64,000 bases of DNA from Pontederia crassipes (lineage: Eukaryota; Streptophyta; Magnoliopsida; Commelinales; Pontederiaceae): NCBI GenBank assembly GCA_030549335.1, contig CM060191.1, forward strand, positions 52,737,447-52,801,446, given 5' to 3'. The notes beneath the pieces are model-generated. The model did not search any database and was not told the origin of the DNA. It worked only from the letters and a program-made list of their open reading frames with translations. This document shows positions 1 through 13,639 of this stretch, in pieces. Position numbers and translations under genes: made by a program. Within the stretch, counting starts at the first letter, position 1. The number at the start of each line of letters is the position of its first letter.

Positions 1-1750
1 ATTCATCCAGAATCTAGTAAGACCATAGTCAATTATTTAATCAAATTTTAGTGTATAAAATTATCCATTTTTATTTAATCTTTTTCAGCATATAACTTTA
101 ACCTTTCGAGGTTTGTATCATCAAATATAATTTTATAGGGCATTGTGCTCCAACAATATTAACTGAATTTATAAGAGAAATAGAGAATTTGGTTAGAAAT
201 TTGAAGAAGCATAATCTCAGTTTTAAATTTTAGAAGCTGAAAATTGTGACTTGGATAACAAAATATTTTATTATGATGTAAGAATTCTAAATAAATTGGA
301 TCACATGATCTCTAGGAAATCTAATTTATGGAGAAGAAATAATTATTTAAAAGCACTCTTGTTTAAGAAGTTAGGTGATCATTAATTTGAAGATGTCTTG
401 CTGTCCAAACATAAGAAGTAGGCCTAATTAGAAATTATACACTAAATTTTATGCTTTAAAATAAATTATGACTTTTATATGTTGGAAATGTACTTAAACT
501 AAGGTTCTAATAAAATTAGAATTACTCAAAAATAAATTATATACAAGAAAATATTAAATTTAAATTGGTGACCTCTCTGTCATCCAAATTCTAAAGCATA
601 ATTGAAATATGCACCACCACAAGATTTTCTAAGAATCGTATAAAATGTTATAAAATATGAAATTAAGTGTGTCCATTCCATTCCATCTCTACTTTCAGCG
701 ATCTTTGGAATCAGGTCAATTAGATATCTGTGGAGAAAGTTATGTGTTCATCTTTATGCTGCTATTACTCTATTCTCTGAAACTATTACATGATGTTGTA
801 CATCAGGTATTAAATCAAATGTGTTATATATTGATTTGCTAATTTAGGATCGCAAATATACAGATGTTATATTTCATTTACAATTGGAATTTCTAAAAAA
901 GGATATGTCTAGTGAAAGTTATAATTATTTAATCAAACCTCACTCAGTCTGTAATAACACATAACCAACATAAAATTTGAGTTGAATTCTGATTTTCCTA
1001 AGAATGTGTCTAATGAAATAAAATCTGAAACATTTATATATTAAGGTGTTGTAATCGGGAATTAAGTAAAATTTTAATCATGTGAGTTTAGTATTTATCT
1101 TAAGAGTTATAAATTTTCTTAACTAGGTGTGCAATCAGCTATAATACAAGATAACCAGTTATGATGAATTCATTTGATTAAGATATATGGAATGTGTAAA
1201 TGATATATAATCTCTATATTGGTATGGTTGTAAAAGTAATATGGACCTATATTATTGTTATAGGGTTAGATGAATGATAAGAAAATAAATGGGTAAACAC
1301 TTTGTGGGATCACTTATGCAGGTAAGTTGGTTTCTCCTACTCTATGTATTCACCACTTTTGAATTCGGTGTGATATCAATTGTTATATGTATTGAATGCA
1401 TATTTTGACAAGTTATATGAAAAGTGTGTTGAAATGATTGTTCAAGTGATGGTACAATTGAAAAGCATACAAAATTCAACTCAATATCTCAACCAATTCA
1501 ACTTGAAAAAAAAATATTTCTTTTACCCAAGAAAAAAATAACATAATTTGAAATAAAGTTCCACTAAATTCTTGAATTAAGGTTGAGTATGGTGTGGTGA
1601 AGTGAAGATTCGTAATTCCACTTTGAATGTCCTAAACATGGACGCTGTGCAATCCACCGATTGAGAACTACAAGAATTTTTAGTTTAGATGTTTGCTACA
1701 AAGAGCAAACATCATTAATACATGATTACTTTTCAACAATTAATAAACAT
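1..1750. other. AT-rich intergenic sequence, no gene seen
   Basis: Both strands are strongly AT-rich with stops in every frame. The longest open frame (657-842) resembles no family I know. I see no transposon ends or tandem repeats here. Confidence 0.6.
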
Positions 1751-2580
1751 TTTGTAATCCAAAATTTACATCCTTAAAGCTAAGAATAATTAGGACATTG
1801 TGTTAATCCGATCGTCATCACATAATCATAATAAAAATATGATTTTCTACTATTGCAGCAAAAACTTAAACCAATAAAATATAATGAAATAATCTTTCAT
1901 ATATATCGGAAGACTTAACCAAAACATCTATAGTAGTGTTATAGAATAAAAAATCATAATTAATATTCAATCTTTAGATATATATCTAAAACTCATAATC
2001 TAATGGACTCCATAACATTATGACACAAATTAAACCAAGACAATGTGCAATCTTCTCGTCATAAGTTGAACCACCATAATCCATACATTAGTTACCTGCA
2101 CAAATCTAGGGTGCAAGGTTTCTCAGTTAGAGTATGTAAAGACCATGCAATACGATGCTATGATCATAAACATGATACTACATGAGTGCATATTCATTTT
2201 CATATAATAAAAATGGAAATATGCATGCCATATACTTAACATATGATTCTACATGTCAATCAATAACAATAATCTATTATCATGCATATAACATGAAAGC
2301 ATGATAAGACATGTAAATTTAACCATCATCATACATTTAGTACGGGAACATTCATAACAATCATACAATTCCTTAGGCACATTAAGTGACTTGCATTTGC
2401 CTTTTACCATTGCCTCATTACTTTCCTCATGGTTGATTCATAAGTCTTTCGGACTTCCACTTTCGTGGGCATCAATTTATCAATTCTATCTTAGCCATTA
2501 TAATGTTATATATTCAGATAGTTGAAATTTATGTCGTTGTCCTCACAATAAGGTAACTAAACCTTGGAGACAATACTTCC

Positions 2581-2714
2581 CTCTCACCCGAAGGCAACAT
2601 CAGAATGCACACACCGTTGTCGATGTGTGTAATGATCATTCCAGAAACTCTCACTCGAAGATGACATAGGAATGACACACCGTTGCCAATGTGTAACGAT
2701 CATTCTTGAAAATC
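2581..2714. repeat. Tandem duplication, two ~67-bp units
   Basis: CTCTCAC starts at 2581 and again at 2648. Each is followed by a related stretch ending in a GATCATTC-like string. The copies differ by several substitutions and small indels, so the duplication is not recent. Confidence 0.6.
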
Positions 2715-2929
2715 TGATAAAGAGATACTGAGGGCTGACATATAACATCATCCACAACTAGGTTCGTTATGCTTTGCAATCAACAAAAATTTACGTCGCT
2801 CAATATTCAAATTTTAACCTAACTACATGGGAACATACAATACGTGTATCTAAGTTCATATACAATCAACAATCATCAATACATATTATAATACTTCAAA
2901 AGTAATATTCAAAATATCATATAGGCCAA

Positions 2930-3185
2930 TATCGGTTGGTCACGACCGTGACATGGTTGTCACGCTCATGACAATGACCTGGCCTATTTCTACTGATCAC
3001 GATCATGCCATCTCCCCTTTCCTCTCTCATGATCGTGACCAGAGTGGTCACGATCATGGTCTGCACCATCATAGCCATGACAGGAAATTTCACGAGTGTG
3101 AGCAATGGCGCGCTCGCACACAGAATGGTCACTTCCGTGCTCTGCACCATCATGGTCGTGCCAGGCTTTTCACGACCGTGACCGT
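2930..3185. repeat. Cluster of GTCACGACCGTGAC-like palindromic motifs
   Basis: Short, nearly palindromic CACGACCGTGA and CATGATCGTGA variants recur about every 30-50 bp. The same motif style occurs at 8300-8620 and 15710-15780, which ties the three family X copies together. The open frames on both strands here are by-products of the repeat. Confidence 0.6.
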
Positions 3186-3560
3186 CATGACCCCAAATTA
3201 AACCTTAATTTAATTTGAAGTTCGCGACTCATTACTGATGATCAAATAAAATTAAGTAATATCGCAAAAATGTGATGTAAATATTTTTTTAAAAGCAAAA
3301 GAAATGAAAATGTATCATTAAACAAATTACACAATTTTAGGATGATCATTCAAAGCGAACCAACTTCCTTAAGTTTTACATTTCACAAAATGTCTTTGCA
3401 TTCTTACAAAATGACACATATATAATACACATATCAAAATTTTTCGAGATCCTAACAAAAGGACACGAGAGTAACAACTCCCCTTAATACTTTTACATCA
3501 AAGAAGCTAAACTCTGCTAAGATTATTACCTCGCACGAACCAAGAAACTATAAAGATCTA

Positions 3561-4199
3561 AAAAATATTAAAAATAACAGAGTGATCTAAAATAGCTCAG
3601 TCAATTGATAACTCATAGTCTATGTGTTACCAACTAATTAAATCAAAGAGACATGAAAAAACATGCAATAATCATAATATCAAAATAGATATTTTTCATA
3701 TATTTGATAATTACATATACAACATTCTAATCAAAAGCATCATACTCAATTTGCAATCAATATCATTTTGAATCATAACAAACATATGTATGAAAATGCA
3801 ACATCAATATCATTTAAATCATAACAAACATATGTATGCAAATGCAACAATCTCATGTGGATGCACGGATCATCAATTGACCAGTGGTCGGTAGGTGGAC
3901 TCTAGAGGTGGCTCCCATCGTGATCAACGATGTAGCACTTAGCTCCATTCTACCTCATCCCTTTCTGGGAACTTTAGGAATACACACACTTTATGATGAG
4001 GGACATTGTTCCTTTGGAAAGTACATACACAAATGTAGAATTTTACTTCTCGGGCTTAGGTCCCCTTAAAGTGTTGGAGCAAAGTTTTTATTTCCTATAT
4101 AATTATATTTTGATGATACAAATCTCAAAAGAAATGGAGTTATATTTAAAATTTCGAAAAAATTTAAATAGAAATAAGTTGCTTCATACACTAAACCTT
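3561..4199. other. Repeat-derived spacer with a 47-bp tandem pair
   Basis: A 47-bp unit starting TCAATATCATT at 3757 is repeated at 3804. Sequence around 3960-4075 ('gggac.ttgttcc', 'cgggcttaggtcccctt') resembles 6320-6370 joined to 8027-8060, so it probably belongs to LTR family X. No gene is seen. Confidence 0.5.
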
Positions 4200-5440
4200 C
4201 AATTAATATTTTTCTATGTTCCATGAGATTTACATTAAAAGGTAAATATAAAAATTATAGTTAATTTCTTATCTTTATAGAAAATTTAGAATCACCTCGT
4301 CGGGACAACCACATAAAACGTTATGTTTAAACAAGTGAAGCTTGAAAAGTTCAAATTAAAGTTGATATTTTAATGTACTAAACTTGCACTTAATATTTGA
4401 ATATTTGAGTATTCCATCATGAGATCTGGATAAAGGATTAATATAAAAGTTATATATAATCCTCTTATCTTTTCATGGAATTAATAATCACCTTATTTGG
4501 ACAACCATATAAAATGTTATGCCAAAAAAAGTGAAAGTCGACAAGTTCTATTTGAAGTTAATATTTTTATGTGGTGAACTTGCATTTAATATTTGATTAC
4601 TTTATCAACCGATTTGGGATAAGAGGTGAGCACGAAATTTGTAAATAAAGTTGTTAGCTTTTCGTAGAATCAAATATCATCTCATTTGGATACTGGTATG
4701 AAACGTTATGTATAAAAGAGTAAATGCCTAAAATGTTTCATTTGAAATGAACAACTTTGTGTACTAAACTTTGAATTAATATTGGACTATGATCTCATTA
4801 GATTTTGGATAAATGATTAATATCAAAGTTGTAGAGAATTCTCTTATCTTTTCATATAATAAAAAAGCATCTCGTTTGGATGCTCGTAAGAAAAGTTATG
4901 CGTAAAAGAGCAAGGTCTAAAAAGTTTAAATTGACAACTTTATGCACTGAATTTTGATTGAATATTTGACTATGATATCATTGGATTTTAAATGAGTGCG
5001 TGCGCGAATTTTCGCACCCCCAAGCAATTTTTGCCCGAGTCCACTTTTTCATCCCAATCATCTCCCCATGTATCAACATTCACGAAAGCGTCGAAAATTT
5101 CGCATTTTTTCGCCTTCTTGGTGAAAAACACACGTAAAAGGCGCGAAACGGCGTGCGCACGAATTTTCGCACCTCCGGGCAATTTTTGCCCGAGTCCATT
5201 TTTTCATCCCAATCATCTCCCCATGTATCAACATTCACGAAAGCGTCGAAAATTTCGCATTTTTTGCCTTTTTGGTGGAAAACATGCGTAAAAGGCGCGA
5301 AACGGCACGCACACAAATTTTTGCAAATATTAAAGTTGTAGATAATTTTGTTATCTTTCCATAGAATAAAAAATTATCTCATTTCTATAACGATGCAAAA
5401 AGTTATGTATAAAAGAGTGCAGGTCTATCAGGCTATCAAT
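4200..5440. repeat. Degenerate satellite-like tandem array, ~190-bp period
   Basis: The marker GTTATG (at the end of 'aaaacgttatg'-like strings) occurs at 4320, 4516, 4705, 4895 and 5402. Spacings are 196, 189, 190 and 507 bp. The last equals one period plus a ~317-bp insertion, which is a GC-richer tandem dimer. Around each marker the same order recurs: ATCT-CTC-TTTGGA-A, the marker, then AAAGAG, then a TTTGAA/TTAATAT stretch. The units have diverged considerably. Nothing here shows whether the array is centromeric or dispersed. Confidence 0.75.
4994..5303. repeat. 155-bp GC-richer tandem dimer inside the satellite
   Basis: CGAATTTTCGCAC occurs at 5005 and 5160, a 155-bp step. The two units are nearly identical, and a third stub follows at about 5304. 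Each unit holds inverted CG-rich strings (GCGCGAA, TTTCGC). Overlapping open frames on both strands come from the repeat. Its higher GC and its identity contrast with the decayed AT-rich host array, which suggests later arrival. Confidence 0.8.
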
Positions 5441-6001
5441 GACAAAACGGACGATCGAAACTCTATCGGGCATCCCTTTTGACAGGTAATGGACGACGGA
5501 AACAGAGCTGGAACGATAGCTAATTACATAGAGCGCGGACGTTTCTAAATCGGATGACCGTAACCTGAATGGTCGATCGTTCTAGGCAACAAAGGAGAAA
5601 ATTGTGGAAATCGAACAACCGAACTCACTACATGAACGATCGTAGATTGCAGAGAGCACAAACATTTCTAAAACGGATGACCGAATCACTTTCGGTCGGC
5701 CGTTATGAGAGCAAAGGCAACAACAACGGCTAAATCCTTCTACGGAGCAGTGACATAGGCCAAGGAGTTGTGGCCAAACCTCGTCAACAAATCACTGTGC
5801 ATTTTGTGTTTATTTTTCTCTCTCCCTCTCCTTCCTACTCTATTATGCATGTAATTTGATTGCTATTGTGTTGGTTTAAATATTAACGAATCGATTTTAA
5901 GGTTTCGTAACGATTTTCGTAAAATCGGTATTTTCAATTTAAACACCAATTCAACCCCCCCCCCCCCCCCCAAACTCCCATTGGTGCCTTGTGATCCTAC
6001 A
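5441..6001 (+). mobile_element. LTR fragment, 3' end, copia/SIRE style
   Basis: The right end (5935-6001) reads ACACCAATTCA, a C-homopolymer, then TTGGTGCC and GTGATCCTACA. The reverse complement of 63244-63310 has the same ending, so both are ends of one LTR family. The upstream part is rich in CGGACGATCG and GGTCGATCG motifs. No coding part remains, and the left boundary is set by the end of the satellite array. Confidence 0.55.
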
Positions 6002-6198
6002 TAAAGTACATATATATATGTAGAACTTTACTTTCCATCTTTACTTCATTATCATCATCTTAACCTTCATTATTTGTTATAAGATACTTAGTTAACTTCA
6101 CTTTCATTCTTACTTTATCTTATAACATTTTTTATCTTAACATAGTTAGAAAATCATATCATATCATCACATTGGCCAGCTAGTCCAATCCTTGGTAA

Positions 6199-6350
6199 CA
6201 CGCACATCATAATAGTAAGGGACTTTATTCTAAAGAATACGCACACTATAATAGTGCGGGACTTTATTCTGAAAAATACACACTATAATAGTGAGAGACT
6301 TTATTCTAGAAAATACGCACATTTTCTAATGAGGGACTTTGTTCCCTGAG
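6199..6350. repeat. ~39-bp minisatellite, about four units
   Basis: Units containing CGCACA-TATAATAGTG and GGGACTTTATTC begin near 6201, 6240, 6279 and 6316. It lies in LTR family X just left of the CACTA element. A related single unit is visible near 3975. Confidence 0.65.
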
Positions 6351-6739
6351 AAATTACTTCACGGGCTTTACTCACTACTAGAAAAACTCTGATTACAGAC
6401 GGTTCGTATCGTCGGTAATCAGCCCAAAAACCGTCGGTAATGCAATTACCGACGGTTTTTCAGTCGGAATCGATCTATCGAAAAAACGCTCATCGCAAAT
6501 GGATTTCCGACGGTCAAAAAAATTCGTCGGAAATATCGATGGTCAGAACCGTGGGAAAAGTCCCGACGGTTTGAACCATCAAAAGTTTCCGACGGTTGCA
6601 ATCGCCGAAAAAGGCCGGCGGTTCGAACCGTCGAAAGTTTCCGACGGTTAAAACCGCCGGAAAAGCCTGGCGGTTCGAACCGTCGATCTTTCGGCGGTCG
6701 CAACCGTCACAAAGAATTTTTTAAATATAAAAAAATTAG

Positions 6740-7060
6740 CGGCTGGATCGGGCGCGGCTAGCTCTGGCCGTTGCCAAATCCGGCCGCCCGCGGCCGATCC
6801 GGTGGGGGACGGATCCGGGCCGCCGGCGCCGGATCCGGGCCGGTGGGGGACGGATCCGGGCCGCCGGCGCCAGATCCAGGCCGGTGGGGGCCGGATCTGG
6901 GCTGCCGGCGCCGGATCCGAGCCGGTGGGGGCCGGATCCGTCCGCCAGGCGGTCGATCCGACTGCCAGGCGGCAGATCCAACCGTTGGCGGCGGATCCGG
7001 CCGCTGGGGCCGGATCCGGCCCGAAGCGGCCGCCTGGCGGTCCGGGCCGGAGAGAGAGCC
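6740..7060. repeat. GGATCCGGGCC minisatellite within the CACTA element
   Basis: Units built on GGATCCGGGCCGGTGGGG and GCCGGCGCC repeat about every 30-40 bp in a very GC-rich block. Five long overlapping open frames on both strands all follow the repeat and predict Pro/Gly/Arg/Ser-rich low-complexity products. They are not genes. Confidence 0.8.
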
Positions 7061-7104
7061 GGCGGGAGAGGGTCGCCGATGATCGATGACGTCCAATCAG
7101 AGGC

Positions 7105-7210
7105 TCGCCAGCCGGGAGTGGGAGAGGGAGAGGGAGAGGGAGAGAGAGAGAGAGAAGAGGAGGGAGAGAGAGAGGAGAGGAGGGTGAGAGGAGAGGAGAG
7201 GAGAGGGTAT
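7105..7210. repeat. GA-rich simple sequence
   Basis: An almost pure purine tract built from GGGAGA, GAGA and GGAGA lies between the GC-rich minisatellite and the right subterminal repeats of the CACTA element. Confidence 0.8.
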
Positions 7211-9240
7211 ATATTGGATTTCGAACGACGAGAAAGCGGGAAAATGAAAAAAAAAAAGTGGGATAACGAAATTTTAATTACCGACGATTCTGGGCGTCGG
7301 AAATGAATATATTAATTATTTTTAAAGTTACCGACGGTTGTGACCATCGCTAATATTTAATTGTAAAAATAAAATTATATATAATATTTATTTTTTATTT
7401 TATCGACGTTTTGAACCATCGCTAAATATTACCGACGATCGTAACCGTCGGAAATAGCGACGATTAAGACCGTCTCTAATTATATTAATAAAATATCCCT
7501 TATATGATATTATTATATATTTACCGACGATTACGACCGTCGGAAATTACGGCGGATTTTGCAGATATCCGTCGAAAATATCGACGTTCCTAATCGTCGA
7601 AAAATTAAATAATAATATAAAAAAATATATAATTTAATTTTTTTTATTTCCGACGGTCGTAACCGTCGAAAAATCTGTCGGAAAAATTAAATAATAATAT
7701 AAAAAATACATAATTTAATTTTTTTCCATTTTCGACGATCGTAATCGTCGGAAAATTCGTCGAAAAAATTAAATAATAATATAAGAAATTAGGCGAAAAA
7801 TTGTGACCGTCGAAAAATTCGTCGGAAATTATGACGGATGGATATCCGTTAGAAATATCGACGTTCCTAATCGTCAAAAATTACATAATAATTTAAATCA
7901 TTTCCGATAGTTGTAACTGTCAAAAAATCCGTCAAAAATGGAACCGTCGAAAAATCCGTCGCAAATTGCGACGGATTTTGAACCGTCAGAAATTGCCCGT
8001 CGAAAAATCGCGATTTTCTTATAGTGACTTCAGGACACTTCACGGGCTTAGGTCCCTTTGAAGTACATATATAGGTGCCGAACTTTGGTTTCCAACATTG
8101 ATGAGTGAGACATTCTTCAACTTTAGGTGCATTATGCTTTACAATACATTAATCTTTCATATCAATCATTCTTCATATTTTAGCCTAATTACGGTTGAGC
8201 ATGCATTGCGTGTATCTAGGTGTCATACACAATCAATACACATCAATACATAACCTATATACATAAGAAAATTGGTTTAAAATATCATAAAAATCATTTT
8301 CCAACATCACAGTCGTACCCATAAATGTCATGGTCGTGCCCAGCATTGTCATGATCATGCCTGGCATTGTCTGGTCATGCCTGATATTGTCATGGTCATG
8401 CCCAGCGTGTCACGACAATTTCCATCTTTGTCATGGTCGTGCCAGCCTTAGCCTTAGCAAAATTTAAGCTATCGTTCTCGCTCACGGTCGTGATCAAGTT
8501 GGTCATTGTCGTGCTAGGACGTGTCACAGCTGTGACGAAGGTGTCACGGGCGTGATAGAGCCATTTAATTGCTTGTCCTCGTCCACTCAGTCATGATCAT
8601 TCTTGGGGTTGGCACGGCCGTGTCGGCATCCTAAAATCCCAATTTTCAACCCGAAAATCTCGACTTTTGAAATCAAAACTCCAATAAAAAATTTTAAAAC
8701 ATCATAAATTTTTCGATCTCTTAGCATCTTTGCATCATAGAACACATTAAAACATGAAATTTTCATTCGTTAACAAGATTTAGAACTTTTTCCTAGAAAT
8801 TCATACAACTAACAGAACCTATTCTCTGCACAGTATTCTGACAGAAGTTACTAAATTATTAATAACTTACCTTATACTTATTCTTTTTAAATAATTCTAA
8901 TTTTTACATAAAGTGACACGAACCTTTAACTTGTAAATAAATTTCAAACCCTAATTCAATATTTCCAATTTATTATACATTTTATAATTTGGTCTCGTTG
9001 TTACCGGAGATAGTATAATAGTAGTCCGATGTTTGGATCATAACAATTTGCATGTATCTCCAAATTATATGAAACTAATTTTTATGGAAACTACATTTCG
9101 AAAGATTTTCATCCATATATTATATGTAATCTAATAATTATTAAAAATAATCATAAATTTAACATAACAGATTATGCAACATAAATGATGAAACATTCAT
9201 TAATGTAATATTTATTTATGCAACCCTTAATCAAAATCCA

Positions 9241-9960
9241 TATCAAGAAGAGTATTGAGACTCTCAATCCAATAAAACATCATTGAAAGGAGTTTGGATT
9301 CTCTTTACATATTTTTAAATTTAAAATTCATTCTTCATCATCTAGAAGCCTTTAGGTCTTTTTTTTCTTTTTCTAAACTTGATTTTCTCTTTGTTGATCT
9401 TAAATATAATCAAGAAGATACTCTAGATTTTCTAGCATTAGATCTTTCTTGGTGGAGAAGAAAAAGAGAGAAGAGAGAAGAGGAATTGACGGCTAAATTT
9501 TTTGAAGAATCAATAAGATTGTGGATCTTTTATATAAGATTTACTTTAGGATTTTGATTAAAAACTTAAATAAAAATTTAGAGATGTTAGAGATGAAGAA
9601 TTCAATTTGAAACAAACTCCTCGCGCGCCCGAATGAGGACGCAAGTCTCGTTTTTCTTTTTTTCCGTGTGTGGACGTCTATCTTCTGATTCTTCTCGACA
9701 TTTCCCCTAGTCACGGTCTCGTCAAAAAGCTCAGCGTTTTCGCGTCATTTCTCCAATGTTCTACGCATTTTTTTTTGGTGGCCAGCACCGGTTCTGAAAA
9801 TCGACTTCATACAACGCTTTTGAATGCATTAATTTGATATAGATCGCGTATTTGACAGTCTTAAACAAGACTCTCAACCCAATTCTTTTTGTTCTGCGCA
9901 TTATAATAACAATATCGCGAAGAAGAAGAAAAGAGAGAAAAAGAAAAAAAAAAAAGCTCA
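9241..9960. other. Upstream region of the GST gene, no gene seen
   Basis: AT-rich sequence with purine tracts. The open frame at 9294-9557 is low-complexity and matches nothing I know. A TGTTCT..GCGCATT stretch and a GCGTCAT near 9745 lie upstream of the promoter. A distal control element could be here but cannot be singled out by eye. Confidence 0.45.
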
Positions 9961-9964
9961 GCGA

Positions 9965-10848
<884 letters not shown>

Positions 10849-11879
10849 ACGGTAGAGTCTGCTGCAAAAATACGCTTAGTTAAATATTACTGTACCGTGT
10901 GATCAGCCGCGGCATGGATGGTGCTTCGGTGCAGACAGTAGAAAATATTATACCGAGTATGGAATAAGGTCGCCGTGCCGTCTATGTGGCAATGGCATGT
11001 GGACGTATTCAGTCATCAGCATCTCATACAGTTTGCATTACAGCAGAAGAAGGCCTTTCGGAACGGATATTAAGCGTCACCAAGTGCCCATTAAACATAA
11101 CAAAAAGAAAAAAAAAACTCATATATAAATGTTACATGATGTTTATGTTCGAATGTGTCGCATCTTTCTTCCCTACAATATTAATTGTCATTCACGTTTA
11201 AATGGTCACCACAATATAACTTTTTATAACATTAAAACGTTATAAAACTTACTTTTTGGGATCACGTTTAAATCGTCACCAAAATAACTTTCTGGTAAAC
11301 GCAAATTTTAAACATCATATTTTTAACATTTAGACGCCAGGAAAGATAGTTTTCTTGTAAGATTTAAAATATATAATATTAATAATAAAACAATATCAAA
11401 CGTGAAAAATTAAATATTTTGTCACTTCGTTTGACTTATATATATATATAAGATTAAAAAATAAGAACAAATCATTAATACTATTTTTTTATTTCTCTTG
11501 TTCAGACATAAATAAACTATAACAGATATGTCCATAATCTTAAATATCGTACAAATGATCATATGATAAACGGTGTGGATATGCAGGGACTCAAAGTCTT
11601 GGTTTTCACTTGCTAATTAATTAAGTTGATAAAGTATTATTGTCAATTGACGAATACTATTCGAATCTCGGTGAATGCACTGTTGAATTTATTTTCTGGC
11701 TCCGCCTTTGAGTTACGTTATCAAATACGTAACAAAAACGAATAGCAAACAAAATATTGCCGTCAATATTATGCTTTCACTTCACTAGTGCTGTCTGCAA
11801 CAAATTAAGGTGAAGCCTTGATACTAGCTGCTTGCAAGCAAACTAGAGATTGGAATCTTAAGTAAGATTATAGAGGGGT
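10849..11879. other. GST 3' flank and AT-rich spacer
   Basis: It begins with the GST 3' untranslated region; several AATAAA-like signals are possible. At 11197-11300 a ~70-bp stretch containing CACGTTTAAATGGTCACCA is partly repeated (starting near 11193 and 11262). No further gene is seen. Confidence 0.5.
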
Positions 11880-12262
11880 CATAAAATCGAAGATCGTAAG
11901 ATCGGATCGAAGATCGTAAGATCCTGCTTATTAATAAAAAATATTTTAAAAATAATAAGTATAAATTTATAGTATTTAAATATTAAATCATTTTTTATCT
12001 ATTCTTAAGTAAAATTATATCAATGCATATTTAAAAGAAAGAAAATACATTAAACTTAATCTAAATTAATTTTTATTATCATAATTATATTTTTAATTAA
12101 TATTTAAATAATTATATTAATCATATAATATCATACAGGATCGGATAAGATCATAAGATCGCATGAACAAAATTAAGATCGTATTAAGATCTTTCACATA
12201 CATAAGACCGAGATCGACAAGGAATAATAAAATCGTAAGATCTTCATATCAAGCTTGCAAAG
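11880..12262. repeat. Small repeat with GATCGTAAGATC at both ends, possible MITE
   Basis: AAGATCGTAAGATC occurs twice near 11890-11930. Related ATCGTAAGATCTT and GATCGTATTAAGATC strings occur near 12175-12245, around an AT-rich core. The arrangement suggests a short non-autonomous element, but I could not define termini or a target-site duplication. Confidence 0.35.
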
Positions 12263-13639
12263 GCCAAGTAACGATGGTATATTAGGATTTATATCTAGTT
12301 TAGATATATATATATATATTATATATATACTTAGAAATATATCTGACTCATTTTGTAATGTTCTGCACAAAAAAAAAAGATAAAATTAAGTTAAAAAGAA
12401 GAGGCTTTTTGGTCTTTATTGAGGATTAGACAACAGCGAAAAAAAGAATGACGTCTATATAAAAGAAAGAAGCATCGTCTTCTTCTTTCCCCCCATTGCT
12501 ATAGTGAATGCCCGAAAGTGCGGAGCTTCAGCTGCCACCACTTTCGACGCTAGGTTCTCTATCGTCCCCGATCACCATTTTTTCGCGTGTGAGATGTCAT
12601 TGAAAAGAGGGCGTCGAGATGAACATTTTGACATAAGTTAGACAAAGATCGGTCCACTATGCACGATGTAGTAAGCTTCGAACATGAAGGAAGGGGGAAG
12701 TCCATCGGCGACGTTTCCAGCTTCGATTTGCGTCGATCTTTCTCTCAGTGAGTTGAACATCATCCTTAAGTCAATTAGGATCATTTTGAGGGGTTTCAAA
12801 CGTGTTCTTGTTCCCAATCATGTAGGGATCCAAGTTAGATTTTTTCGGCGACATCTCATGCGAGTCCAACGGGGAGCTCCGGCCGAGTTGGATTTTTTCG
12901 GCGACATCTCAGGCATGTCTTAATTGAAAGTTGTCTTAAAGATTGATTTGAACTTCGCTTATAGGGGTTATTAATTGGAGGACGATAATTCATTATTTGT
13001 TGAGATTCGATTAGGTTGCTATTAGTCGACGAGGTCTTCATTTCCTTCTTAATAAGTGTTGTAGATAATCCATAATAGGATGGTTTAGAGATTCGATTAA
13101 GCACGTTGAGTTATTGTGAAGAATGAATTATCAATTTTAGTTTTATAATATTAATTAATCAAGTAATGGATATGATAGGTTGTGTTTACTTTTGACTGGA
13201 TTCGGACGATGAGATAATTTGGGACACGAAGAATCCAAGGTGATGGAACTTACCTCAAATGATATTAATTACTGTAACTCTTCGAAGTGGTGACATTGTC
13301 GCATTCGATGTGAGACGAATTTTCGAAATCATTTTCTTCATGCATAATCATATTTATTTATATGCTTCATATGAGTATTATCATATGAATTGTGAGGTTT
13401 TATTATGGATTTTGTAAGCTTATCGATTTTGATAAAAATTTCTCTTGTTCACTGAAAGAAAAGATTTGATTTTGAAATGAAATGTTTTAATAAGATGACT
13501 TCAAGCTCTAAACTTCAACTTTGAATTCGCATTCATGCATCATATGCATTACATATAAAAACAACTCGCATAAGGCGGAGTATTTTCACCTTGGAGGATT
13601 GGCTAACTCCGAGTAGACCGATTGAATTCGGTATACTCT

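Larger units (their letters stand above)
1751..3560. mobile_element. Degenerate LTR-type repeat, family X copy 1
   Basis: This stretch shares an ordered set of motifs with two other places in the window (about 6002-9240 and 14990-15984). The motifs are a 'gtgtatcta' stretch followed by 'catac' and 'caatca' runs, then a cluster of GTCACGACCGTGAC-like palindromes, then AT-rich sequence. No coding domain, primer-binding site or clean target-site duplication is visible, so LTR origin is inferred from repetition and style. The boundaries are approximate. Confidence 0.4.
6373..8026. mobile_element. Non-autonomous CACTA (En/Spm) transposon
   Basis: The left end reads CACTACTAGAAAAA and the right end is the inverse of CACTATAAGAAAA. 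These are classic CACTA termini. The element is flanked by the 3-bp duplication ACT at 6370-6372 and 8027-8029. The subterminal regions (6400-6720 and 7270-8020) hold dozens of direct and inverted copies of a short motif around CCGACGGT / ACCGTCGG, the expected kind of transposase-binding array. There is no transposase gene, only repeats in the 1654 bp, so movement would need an enzyme supplied from elsewhere. Confidence 0.92.
6002..9240. mobile_element. LTR family X copy 2, interrupted by a CACTA element
   Basis: Sequence on the two sides of the CACTA element joins into one repeat resembling copies at 1751-4080 and 14990-15984: 'cacgggcttta' before the CACTA and 'cacgggcttaggtccc' just after, then the palindromic CATGGTCGTG cluster at 8300-8620. 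No coding domain is seen. Boundaries are approximate, especially on the right, where AT-rich sequence leads toward the GST gene. Confidence 0.4.

Noticed and set aside
2917..3201. Paired open frames on both strands
   Set aside because: Both are generated by the palindromic GTCACGACCGTGAC repeats, with no homology.
6736..7306. Five long overlapping open frames on both strands in a GC-rich block
   Set aside because: They follow the GGATCCGGGCC minisatellite inside a CACTA element and encode low-complexity Pro/Gly/Arg strings; GC-rich repeats rarely contain stops.
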